From contig JAEZYU010000103.1 in NCBI GenBank assembly GCA_023418915.1, positions 1-64,000 on the forward strand: a DNA stretch of 64,000 nt, in the 5' to 3' direction. Numbering within the stretch: position 1 is the stretch's first letter; each line of letters starts with the position of its first letter. The position numbers and the translations under genes were made by a program. The stretch is from Bacillota bacterium. Lineage in GTDB: Bacteria; Bacillota; Clostridia; Acetivibrionales; DTU013. This document shows positions 56,806 to 64,000 of this stretch, piece by piece. The notes below the pieces were generated by a model. The model was not told the DNA's origin, searched no databases, and saw only the letters and a program-made list of their open reading frames with translations.

Positions 56806-57951
56806 TTGAAGATCGCTTTTGTATCAACAGAAAAGCTGCCGGTGCCTGCCGTTCTGGGTGGTGCTGTTCAGATATACATCAGCGGTGTGCTCCCATATCT
56901 CTCAAAGCACCACGACATAACTGTCTTCAGCGGCGCAAGCCCTGATCTGGCGAGGGCTGAGACAAGGGACGGTGTCCGTTATGTAAGGATCACAGCAAAG
57001 CCCGGACGATATATAGAGGCTGTAAAATCGCACCTTGACGGCAGTTTCGATCTTGTGCATATATTTAACAGGCCTCTATGGCTGCTATCGCTGTGCGGGA
57101 CCCACCCAGGCCTGAAATACAGTCTCAGCCTGCATAATGACATGTTTCATCCCGACAGGATGACAGTGCAGGAAGTGTACGAGTGCGTTCAAAAAGCCAG
57201 TTTCATCACCGCTGTCAGCAAATATACTGCAGACATGGCAATCAGAGCTTGTCCTGCAGCAAACGGCAAGATACATGTCGTATACTCAGGTGTGGATGCC
57301 GGAATGTATAGATTGTCTGCACGGGAAACCGGGCTTTTGGATGAAAGGAACCGGTTAAAAGGGGATATCGGGCTGAAGGATCGCAAGCTGGTGATGTTCG
57401 CAGGAAGGCTGTGCCCCGAAAAGGGTGTCCATGTACTGATCAGAGCTATGAGGAGGATAATGGATGGACGGGAAGATGCCGCTCTGGTGATCGCAGGCAG
57501 CAGAGCATTCGGCAGCAGCCGGGATGACAAATATGTACGGTCTGTCAAAACGCTGGCGAAGGAGCTTAAGGGACCAGTGATATTTACGGGTTTCCTGACT
57601 CCCGATAAACTAGCTGAATACTACTGTATGGCTGACATATTCGTGTGCCCGTCCCAGTGGCAAGAGCCGCTGGCCAGGGTGCTTTACGAAGCAATGGCAG
57701 CCGGACTGCCTGTGGTTGTCACAGACAGAGGGGGCAATTGCGAAGTCGTCAGTGACATGGCCAATGGGGTTGTAGTAAAAGAATATGGTAGTTCCGAGTC
57801 TCTTGCGCAGGCCATCAGTGTCTTGCTTGACGCTCCTGGTGATGCGGAAGGGATGGGGATGGCAGGGCAGGCTGCCGTTTTGCGCAGCTTTAGCTGGGAG
57901 AGAGTTGCAGGTGATATTGACAGACTGATCAATTCAGCATTGAGTGCGTGA
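56806..57951 (+). CDS. GT4 glycosyltransferase, CotSA-like
   Basis: A 381-residue GT-B glycosyltransferase. KIAFVSTEKLPVPAVLGGAV followed by QIYISGVLPYLSKHHDITVF is the N-terminal sugar-acceptor half, like CotSA of the Bacillus spore coat. The C-terminal donor half has VMFAGRLCPEKGVHVLIRAM and FVCPSQWQEPLARVLYEAMA, with the E-x7-E motif. TTG start, as in the paralogue at 59765. The ribosome site is weak, so coupling to the small gene upstream is likely. Its end overlaps the convergent gene at 57929 by 23 bases. Confidence 0.9.
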   Translation: MKIAFVSTEKLPVPAVLGGAVQIYISGVLPYLSKHHDITVFSGASPDLARAETRDGVRYVRITAKPGRYIEAVKSHLDGSFDLVHIFNRPLWLLSLCGTHPGLKYSLSLHNDMFHPDRMTVQEVYECVQKASFITAVSKYTADMAIRACPAANGKIHVVYSGVDAGMYRLSARETGLLDERNRLKGDIGLKDRKLVMFAGRLCPEKGVHVLIRAMRRIMDGREDAALVIAGSRAFGSSRDDKYVRSVKTLAKELKGPVIFTGFLTPDKLAEYYCMADIFVCPSQWQEPLARVLYEAMAAGLPVVVTDRGGNCEVVSDMANGVVVKEYGSSESLAQAISVLLDAPGDAEGMGMAGQAAVLRSFSWERVAGDIDRLINSALSA

Positions 57952-58273
57952 CACTCAGCTGCTTAGCGGTCTCCTCCGCATTATCCAGAAGGAATTTCAG
58001 CATCTTAAGTCTATTGCATATGCATAGATATGTACTATATACATCAGCTGTGCACTCCGGGAAAGCCTTGGCGCCTGATGCTGCTGATGTTTGAAGTGCT
58101 GCTGCTCCATAGGGGGACGGCGCCGGCTTTGACACGGCTTTTCTTTTGGCCGATTCTGAGATTTTCTGGATCTCATCAGCTGCTTTCCGGGCCTGTACAA
58201 TACCTGCCGTCAGCTTTCTCAAAGCGGATTCTCTTGACATTTGTTTTTTGCTCTTTGCATTACCTTTACCCAT
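57929..58273 (-). CDS. Small helical hypothetical protein (114 aa), coat-cluster
   Basis: GGAGGTGATC before ATG 58273 fixes the start. Sequence opens MGKGNAKSKKQMSRESALRK, with a predicted helical hairpin (LTAGIVQARKAADEIQKISE). An Ala/Ser/Pro linker leads to a second helix pair with CTADVYSTYLCICNRLKMLK and FLLDNAEETAKQL. The layout matches the protein at 58450 (helices, Cys-containing turn, LK-rich helix), suggesting divergent paralogues. Function unknown; position in a spore coat cluster suggests a coat component. Confidence 0.7.
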   Translation of the reverse strand: MGKGNAKSKKQMSRESALRKLTAGIVQARKAADEIQKISESAKRKAVSKPAPSPYGAAALQTSAASGAKAFPECTADVYSTYLCICNRLKMLKFLLDNAEETAKQLSVTHSMLN

Positions 58274-58298
58274 CTTTTGATCACCTCCAATATCAACT

Positions 58299-58440
58299 AT
58301 AACGAGGCTATAGATATCCCTCACTTCATTGCGTATTATCAGCCGTTCAGGCTGAAAAACGCTAATACGTATTTTCAAACCCTTTGGGCTGAAAAACGCT
58401 ATGTGGCGGGTACCTATCTGCCTTTCAGACTATAACCGGT
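58299..58440. repeat. A-module repeat plus short direct repeat
   Basis: ATAACGAGGCTATAGATATCCC at 58299 is an A-module copy of the window-wide repeat. GGCTGAAAAACGCTA then occurs twice (about 58349 and 58387), flanking GTTCAGGC/TTTGGGC-type sequence. No gene is seen in 58274-58449. Confidence 0.55.
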
Positions 58441-58449
58441 CCTGCGCCG

Positions 58450-58737
58450 TTAGCAGTAATCACTGTCGTCGATCAGCTCCTGGACCTCTTCCAGCTTGAA
58501 TTCAAGCAGCATCTGCAGCTTTATGATATTTTTGAGGCAGCGGCACACCGATTCATTAATGCAGATTATATCCGGGATAACTGGCTCGGGGCAGTCTACG
58601 GCCTTCTGTATTTTCTTTGCCTCGACCTTGAGGATAGATGCTATCCCCTTTTCCTCCATTGCTATCGATTCTATGACATCTGTCACAGCCTGCCTTCTAC
58701 TTATCTGATTATCTTTATGCTTGTATGACTCACTCAT
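58450..58737 (-). CDS. Small helical hypothetical protein (95 aa), coat-cluster
   Basis: GGAGG before ATG 58737 fixes the start (MSESYKHKDNQISRRQAVTD). VIESIAMEEKGIASILKVEA and KKIQKAVDC form a helix, then a Pro-containing turn and ICINESVCRCLKNIIKLQML, LEFKLEEVQELIDDSDYC. Cysteines lie in the turn and at the very C-terminus. It looks like a distant paralogue of the protein at 57929. No family recognised. Confidence 0.7.
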   Translation of the reverse strand: MSESYKHKDNQISRRQAVTDVIESIAMEEKGIASILKVEAKKIQKAVDCPEPVIPDIICINESVCRCLKNIIKLQMLLEFKLEEVQELIDDSDYC

Positions 58738-58820
58738 GATGGCCTCCAAATGTACTTATCGCTATACCATAGTATGTTTGAATAACATAATTAGTTACTT
58801 GTATCAAATGGTTACTTGCA

Positions 58821-59768
58821 TTACATGCAGTTTTCCATGTACCAGTCGGCAAACCGGCCTATGCCGTCCTTCAGAGTCACCTTTGGCTTAAAATCAAGCA
58901 AGGCTTCTGCTTTTGATATGTCAGCGTATGTTGCAGGCACATCGCCCGGCTGATCCGGCAGAAAGGCAAGCTGTGCTCTCCTGTCCAGCTTGTTTTCGAT
59001 TATGCTGACCAGCTCCAGAATGTCTGTCTTGTTTGAATTTCCAAGATTGATGGCTTCAAAGGTGCATTTCAGGTCGATCGATGAAATGATACCGTCTATA
59101 ATATCATCGATATATGTGTAATCCCTAAAGCTGCTTCCGTCGCCGTAAATGATTATGTCATGGCCTTGTGCAATGGCTTTAGTGAAGATGTGCACTGCCA
59201 TATCCGGCCGCTGCCTCGGACCGTATACTGTGAAGAATCTCAGACAGACGACAGGTAAGCTGTAAAGATGGCTATATGTCCTGCAAAACAGCTCGCCGGC
59301 ATATTTAGCTGCGGCGTAAGGGGATACCTGCAATACAGGAGTATCCTTCTCGCTGAACGGAATCGGAGCTGTCCCGTATACGGAGGAGGATGAGGCGAAT
59401 ATAAACTTTTTTGTTCCGCTTTTTCTGCAAGCCTCCAGCATGACAGCAGTGCCTTTGACATCAGTATCGATATATCCCAGAGGATTGCTGATGGAGCTCC
59501 TGACTCCTGCAAGGGCAGCGAGATGTACTACGGCATCAGGATCGGTCTGCTCCATGACTGAGCTGACAAGTCCTCTGTCGAGTATACTGCCCTCGATAAG
59601 CTTGAAATTGGAGCACCTCAGGCAGAATTCCAGATTCCGATGCTTGATCTCAGGAGAGTATGAATCATTTAAATCATCGATACATACTACCATTGAACCA
59701 TCGCGCAGCAAGCGCTCACAAAGATGGGAGCCTATGAAACCGGCTCCCCCAGTGACCAACACTGTCAC
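58821..59768 (-). CDS. NAD-dependent nucleotide-sugar epimerase (UDP-glucuronate 4-epimerase-like)
   Basis: A 315-residue extended SDR. VLVTGGAGFIGSHLCERLLR binds NAD. CIDDLNDSYSPEIKHRNLEF resembles the IDNLNDYYD loop of UDP-glucuronate 4-epimerases. Catalytic residues lie in FASSSSVYG and SPYAAAKYAGELF (Tyr-x3-Lys). RDYTYIDDIIDGI is also typical. GTG start overlaps the stop of the upstream fusion gene (GTGA), so they are co-translated. With the UDP-sugar dehydrogenase upstream it should make UDP-galacturonate or a related sugar. Confidence 0.9.
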   Translation of the reverse strand: MTVLVTGGAGFIGSHLCERLLRDGSMVVCIDDLNDSYSPEIKHRNLEFCLRCSNFKLIEGSILDRGLVSSVMEQTDPDAVVHLAALAGVRSSISNPLGYIDTDVKGTAVMLEACRKSGTKKFIFASSSSVYGTAPIPFSEKDTPVLQVSPYAAAKYAGELFCRTYSHLYSLPVVCLRFFTVYGPRQRPDMAVHIFTKAIAQGHDIIIYGDGSSFRDYTYIDDIIDGIISSIDLKCTFEAINLGNSNKTDILELVSIIENKLDRRAQLAFLPDQPGDVPATYADISKAEALLDFKPKVTLKDGIGRFADWYMENCM

Positions 59769-62362
59769 TTTCTTCCAACCCCCTCGTAATAAAATCCAAA
59801 GCCTTTCACATAGTCCGGCTCAAACATGTTGCGCAGATCCATGAATATAGGCTTTCTTACAATGGATCTGAGCTTTTTGAAGTTGAGCTCAGAGAATTCC
59901 TTCCACTCAGTTGCGAGTACTACACAGTCACTCTTTGAACAGGCGGAATAGACATCCCTGCAGTATTTGAGGTCCATCTCCGGGTGCTCCTTTTTCATGT
60001 TCTCCATGGACTGCGGGTCGTAAACTGATACGGACGCATTTCGCTCCAGTAATGAAGATATCAAAAAGACTGCCGGCGATTCACGGATATCGTCAGTACC
60101 CGGCTTGAAGGACAGGCCGAGCACAGCTATCCTGCTTGTGTCCAGTCCGCCTCCCAGAGCTTTTTCTATCTTACTGATCATTCGTTCCCTCTGATGCCTG
60201 TTTACATCAAGGACGCTGCTCAGAACAAGAGATTCACATCCGTATTTACGGCTAAGGGCGGTCAGCGCTCTGACATCCTTCGGAAAACAGCTGCCTCCAA
60301 ACCCCGGTCCGGGATTTATAAACTGAGGCCCTATCCTTTTGTCAAGCCCCATACCCCTTGAGACCATTGAAACATCGATACCGCACTCCTCGCAAAGGTT
60401 TGCGATTTCATTGATAAAGCTGACCTTCGCAGCTAAAAACGCATTTGAAGCGTACTTGATCATCTCAGCGGTCTCTACGTCCGTTACGAGCACCGGTGTG
60501 TTATATGCAATCTGCTCTCTGTAGACATCCTTGACAAGGTTTGCAGATTTTTCGTTCCTGGCTCCTATAACGATCCTGTCCGGATTGATGAAATCATTGA
60601 CGGCAGAGCCTTCTCTCAAAAATTCCGGGTTTGACACCACATCGAAATCTATATCACGGCCGCATTTTTCCAAAACCGCAGCCACCACATTTTTCACAGT
60701 CCTTCCTGTGCCTACGGGCACAGTACTTTTATTTACGATAACCTTATACCTGTCCATATGAACCCCTATATTTCTGGCAACCTCGAATACACTGCCGGTA
60801 TCGCATGTATCGTCAGCAAGCGTAGGAGTATCGACGGTTATGAAAATGATATCTGAATGACCGACGGCCTTGCTTATATCCGTAGTGAAGCTGAGCCGCT
60901 GCTTTCTGATGCAGTTGTCGGCGAGATTCTTAAGTGATGGCTCAAATATCGGCAGTATACCTCTATTGAGCATTTCGATCTTGCTGCTGTCCTTATCGCA
61001 GCACATCACATTCCTGCCCATGGAGGCCAGACAAACGCCGGTCACCAGGCCGACATATCCTGTGCCGATTATTGAGATGTTCGTCACACCATTGCCGTTG
61101 TTTTCATTGTCATTCGGCATACTAGCCGGGGGGTCCTCATCTGGAGTATCAGATGGATCCGGAGACCTAAGTTCCACCAACTCAAAGATTTCATCTGCGA
61201 CTCTTTTCCAGTTGAATTTTGCTTCGGCCTGCTGCCTGCCCCTTTTTCCCATGGACAGACAAAGCTCGGGATGATCCAGCAGAAAGCTGATATTATCTGC
61301 CATTACATCAGAGTCGTAGTACTGGTCTATCACAATACCGCAGCTATCAGATGATGCCGATACTGTGCTGCCTTGTACAGCTGTGCCGGTTGATACCACC
61401 TCGGCATTTCCTCCTCTGTTGGTAGTTATTATGGGAAGGCCTGCCGCCATAGCTTCATAATGTACTCTTGCCAGAGGTTCATTCCACTGCGATGCACATA
61501 CGAAAACATCTCCCATACTGTAGTAATCCGGTATTTCTGACGGCGGTATGAACCCTGTCAGTATAACCGGGCCGGGAAGTTTCTTTATTAGAGTATTAAG
61601 TGAATCAGTATAATCATCGGTATTATTATTGCCATACCATTTACTGCCGGCGATCACAAGAGCTGTGTCCGGGTGGGTGCTCATCACCTTCTCCATCGCC
61701 TTTATCAGAATATGAACTCCTTTTTTTACGCTCAGCCTGCCGACATACAGAATGACTCTGTGACTGTGCAGGCCAAATTTCTGCTTCATTTCATGCTTTT
61801 TAGCAGCTCCGGCTTCTGTCCATGCTGGGATATACTTAGAGTGGTCCGCACCCGAGTATACAACATGCATTTTCCCTTCAGCTTCCGGAAAGCGATCGAC
61901 CACCGTGTCTGCTATATATTTACTCACAGTGTTTATGAATTCCGTTCTCTCAATGCATTTCAACCCGGCCTCATCTGAAATTTTTTCATTGTGGAGCATT
62001 TCATTGTGAAGGCTAAGGCTGAATTTCTGGCGTGGAAAGGTCTGTGAAAGTGCAAGAAGGTACTTTGGGCGGTTGAACACATGAATCAGCTCATATGGTG
62101 TTGCTCCGTCAGCACCGCAGTGTGCAGCGATAGCCGACCTCAGGCTGTTGATATACATCGTATTAGTCCTGCCGGCGACCCTTATATACCGTACATTATC
62201 TCTGACCTCTTCGTCGGCAAGGCCGGGATTTTGAATGCTGTATACTGTAATATCATGACGTGATGAAATATGGGGCAGTACACCCTCTATATACATTTGT
62301 ATCGCACCGCCGGAAACCGGCGGAACCGGGAGCTTCTCAGTACAGATCAGGGCAATCTTCAA
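59765..62362 (-). CDS. Fusion: CotSA-like GT4 glycosyltransferase + UDP-glucose 6-dehydrogenase
   Basis: One uninterrupted 865-residue frame. Residues 1-395 are a GT4 enzyme close to the one at 56806 (KIALICTEKLPVPPVSGGAI; VILYVGRLSVKKGVHILIKA; FVCASQWNEPLARVHYEAMA). A Pro/Asp/Asn-rich linker (about 397-425) follows. Residues about 427-865 are a complete UDP-glucose/GDP-mannose dehydrogenase: NISIIGTGYVGLVTGVCLAS, FDVVSNPEFLREGSAV, catalytic Cys in GFGGSCFPKDVRAL (about 692) and LGLSFKPGTDDIRESPA. The start is TTG 62362, nine bases after AAAGGAG; GTG 62371 is too close. It lies one base after the CotS gene's stop and overlaps the epimerase start. Confidence 0.92.
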   Translation of the reverse strand: MKIALICTEKLPVPPVSGGAIQMYIEGVLPHISSRHDITVYSIQNPGLADEEVRDNVRYIRVAGRTNTMYINSLRSAIAAHCGADGATPYELIHVFNRPKYLLALSQTFPRQKFSLSLHNEMLHNEKISDEAGLKCIERTEFINTVSKYIADTVVDRFPEAEGKMHVVYSGADHSKYIPAWTEAGAAKKHEMKQKFGLHSHRVILYVGRLSVKKGVHILIKAMEKVMSTHPDTALVIAGSKWYGNNNTDDYTDSLNTLIKKLPGPVILTGFIPPSEIPDYYSMGDVFVCASQWNEPLARVHYEAMAAGLPIITTNRGGNAEVVSTGTAVQGSTVSASSDSCGIVIDQYYDSDVMADNISFLLDHPELCLSMGKRGRQQAEAKFNWKRVADEIFELVELRSPDPSDTPDEDPPASMPNDNENNGNGVTNISIIGTGYVGLVTGVCLASMGRNVMCCDKDSSKIEMLNRGILPIFEPSLKNLADNCIRKQRLSFTTDISKAVGHSDIIFITVDTPTLADDTCDTGSVFEVARNIGVHMDRYKVIVNKSTVPVGTGRTVKNVVAAVLEKCGRDIDFDVVSNPEFLREGSAVNDFINPDRIVIGARNEKSANLVKDVYREQIAYNTPVLVTDVETAEMIKYASNAFLAAKVSFINEIANLCEECGIDVSMVSRGMGLDKRIGPQFINPGPGFGGSCFPKDVRALTALSRKYGCESLVLSSVLDVNRHQRERMISKIEKALGGGLDTSRIAVLGLSFKPGTDDIRESPAVFLISSLLERNASVSVYDPQSMENMKKEHPEMDLKYCRDVYSACSKSDCVVLATEWKEFSELNFKKLRSIVRKPIFMDLRNMFEPDYVKGFGFYYEGVGRK

Positions 62363-62363
62363 G

Positions 62364-63401
62364 TCAATCACTCCTTTTGAAGCAAAGCTTTAAGACTTCT
62401 TCCTTTGAAGATTCAAGCATAGCTGTTTTTTCAATCTCAGATGCCTTGAGGGTTTTCCCGTTCTGGAACAGGTTCTTCACAAGGCCGTAAAACCAGTGGG
62501 GGAATGTGAGATCGGCGTAAAGTATGAAGAGCTCATCATCGCTCATGGGATTTACCTCCGTGTACCATCCGGCTATGTCAAGCATTGTCTTTGCCGACCA
62601 TCGTCTGTTGTTTTCCGCATTCTTTCCAATAATTTTTCTAAGATCCCTCACGGGAAGATCATATGTGACCCCGTCAAGGTCGAGTACATAAACTCCATTT
62701 TCAGCTGCCAGTGCATTACCTCTGCCATAATCCTGATGGCACAGTACCACCGAAGCTGAGCCCAATGCGGCCAAATCTGCGTACTTGGAGCTGTTTATCT
62801 GTTTCAGTGCGTTATCTGCCAGTGAGAGCATCCTGTCGATGTGGGCAAGATATGCGGAGTACTGCGGGACAGAAGATTTTACAGCGGATTGTTCTTTCCA
62901 CAAAGTCAGCTTTTTTTTCATAGATGCATACTGATCAGGCCATTTACCCAGCTTTGTAGATATTCTGGCGCCTTCGGGTGCATTGTAAACCTTTGATGCC
63001 ATGTGAAAATGGGCAAGACCCTGCAAAGCCAGACGCAGATCTTCGGGACTGCTGAAATTCAGGTCTCTGCCGTCTATCCATTCATAAAGCACGAACAGCT
63101 GTCCTGTGTATTCGGTAACGGCTTCTCCTCTACTGTTTAAAACAACCCCGGGAACCAAACCTCCGGAGTTTTTTATATGGATCTGCGCATTAACGGAGAA
63201 CAGAGCCTTATCCATCGTCTGCTTCAGACGTTTCAGACAGAACTGCTCACCGCCTGATGAAAGCTTCCATACCGTTTTTATCGTACCGCTCTGAATGAGC
63301 TTGATATTTTCGGCAGTTATGCCGTACTCCTTCAGGACGTTGTGCGCTAAGACCATATTATCTGTCACACTTGGGCTGATGTTTTCCTGCAAATATATCA
63401 T
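62364..63401 (-). CDS. cotS: CotS family spore coat protein (kinase fold)
   Basis: A 345-residue protein with the aminoglycoside phosphotransferase/CotS fold: LIQSGTIKTVWKLSSGGEQF, FCLKRLKQ with the ATP-binding Lys, VLYEWIDGRDLNF, the catalytic loop VLCHQDYGRGNAL (about residue 221) and metal-binding YVLDLDGVTYDLPVRDLRKI. All key residues are kept, so kinase activity is possible. ATG 63401 abuts AAAGGA; TTG 63392 would have better spacing. Member of a leftward operon CotS-CotS-GT/dehydrogenase-epimerase. Confidence 0.92.
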   Translation of the reverse strand: MIYLQENISPSVTDNMVLAHNVLKEYGITAENIKLIQSGTIKTVWKLSSGGEQFCLKRLKQTMDKALFSVNAQIHIKNSGGLVPGVVLNSRGEAVTEYTGQLFVLYEWIDGRDLNFSSPEDLRLALQGLAHFHMASKVYNAPEGARISTKLGKWPDQYASMKKKLTLWKEQSAVKSSVPQYSAYLAHIDRMLSLADNALKQINSSKYADLAALGSASVVLCHQDYGRGNALAAENGVYVLDLDGVTYDLPVRDLRKIIGKNAENNRRWSAKTMLDIAGWYTEVNPMSDDELFILYADLTFPHWFYGLVKNLFQNGKTLKASEIEKTAMLESSKEEVLKLCFKRSD

Positions 63402-63414
63402 TCCTTTCAGTCAG

Positions 63415-64000
63415 TCAGACCGGTATGATGGAATCAAAGTGTGTTAGTACCGGTTCTGCTGTTTTTTCAAAAGCTGCCATTTCAGCTATTCTCTTCTGGT
63501 ATTTTTCATCCGACCACTCTTTGTCGCGCCGGTAGTAGTACTTGCTGACGGCTCCCAGAAACAGGTGGGGGTACATCAGGTCGAGTTTTACCACCTCCCA
63601 CTGGGAAGGTGACAATGGATTGATTTTCTGATAATTGCGCAGTATGCCTGCGGCCAGATCGGCATTCCACCTGCCTGTCTTTTTCATGACCTTGTTGAGC
63701 AGCTTGCGGATATCTCTCGCAGCGATATCTATAGTGATCGAATCAGTATCGAGCACATACAGCCTTCCCTGAGGAGTCACCAGCAGATTCCCCGCCGCAA
63801 AATCCTGATGGCACAGTGAGCCTTTGGTTTCGGCATTGCGTGACCAATCCATATAATCGTTACCCTTTAGTCCTTCGACAGCCCTTCTGCCGCGCTCATA
63901 GAATCCGGGGAATTCTCTGATGATGATCCTGCCGATCGCATCATGGCTTACCTTTGAACACTCATTTTCATAATATGATCTGATATCCTCCAGACGTTCG
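63415..64000 (-). CDS. CotS family spore coat protein, 5' part beyond the window
   Basis: The frame is open from the right window edge to the stop at 63415. It reads ERLEDIRSYYENECSKVSHD at the edge, then GSLCHQDFAAGNLLVTPQGR (catalytic loop) and YVLDTDSITIDIAARDIRKL. The end resembles that of the neighbouring CotS (LDLMYPHLFLGAVSKYYYRR). About 195 C-terminal residues are visible. The stop is 13 bases before the next CotS start, so both are in one operon and are tandem paralogues. Confidence 0.9.
   Translation of the reverse strand, partial: ERLEDIRSYYENECSKVSHDAIGRIIIREFPGFYERGRRAVEGLKGNDYMDWSRNAETKGSLCHQDFAAGNLLVTPQGRLYVLDTDSITIDIAARDIRKLLNKVMKKTGRWNADLAAGILRNYQKINPLSPSQWEVVKLDLMYPHLFLGAVSKYYYRRDKEWSDEKYQKRIAEMAAFEKTAEPVLTHFDSIIPV

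Overview
The window reads as chromosome of an endospore-forming Clostridia-type Firmicute. The evidence is an alpha/beta small acid-soluble spore protein, a YtxC-family sporulation protein, CotS/CotSA-type spore coat genes, an SLH surface protein, a T-box leader ahead of cysE-cysS, a membrane pyrophosphatase, and Gram-positive ribosome binding sites (AGGAGG-like) with frequent TTG and GTG starts. Functions come from reading motifs by eye, without database searches.

Layout. 1-125 is the 3' end of a group II intron (last codons of its reverse transcriptase, domain V and domain VI), followed by an intergenic repeat. 304-3109 holds rsmA and convergent pckG. 3503-11188 is a carbohydrate block: a leftward fucose operon (alpha-fucosidase, aldo/keto reductase, FucU mutarotase, zinc alcohol dehydrogenase), a divergent AraC-type regulator and a GH42 beta-galactosidase. 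11432-17380 carries an unknown repeat protein, an NfeD-flotillin pair, ZapA and an iPGM-like metalloenzyme. 17619-24209 has a U32 peptidase, a tandem GAACTGTCCC repeat, a dUTPase with an insertion, an orphan DNA adenine methyltransferase and a response regulator. 24496-30692 has K+-type pyrophosphatase, Nudix-like, YigZ, CoA-binding, histidine kinase and YebC genes. 30743-37880 is a leftward cell-surface block (papain-like protease, 1102-residue exported protein, SLH protein). 38402-43170 holds small membrane, spore and Cys-rich genes, a DUF6873-like protein, YtxC and a P-loop/Asp23-like protein. 43266-47577 has an iron alcohol dehydrogenase, DUF4397, DUF6062, an OGG-type glycosylase and a DUF3343 protein. 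47738-48065 looks like a free-standing structured RNA. 48289-53566 has a TraB/GumN-like secreted protein and unknown conserved genes. 53755-56504 is a cysteine T-box plus cysE-cysS. 56806-64000 is a spore coat/polysaccharide cluster: two CotSA-like glycosyltransferases (one fused to a UDP-sugar dehydrogenase), an epimerase, two CotS kinase-fold proteins and two small helical proteins.

Across the window a modular intergenic repeat recurs at more than ten sites, often touching stop codons or lying just upstream of starts. With the unassigned RNA at 47.7-48.1 kb and the glycosyltransferase-dehydrogenase fusion, it is the most interesting material here. I saw no tRNA, rRNA, CRISPR array or complete transposase gene.
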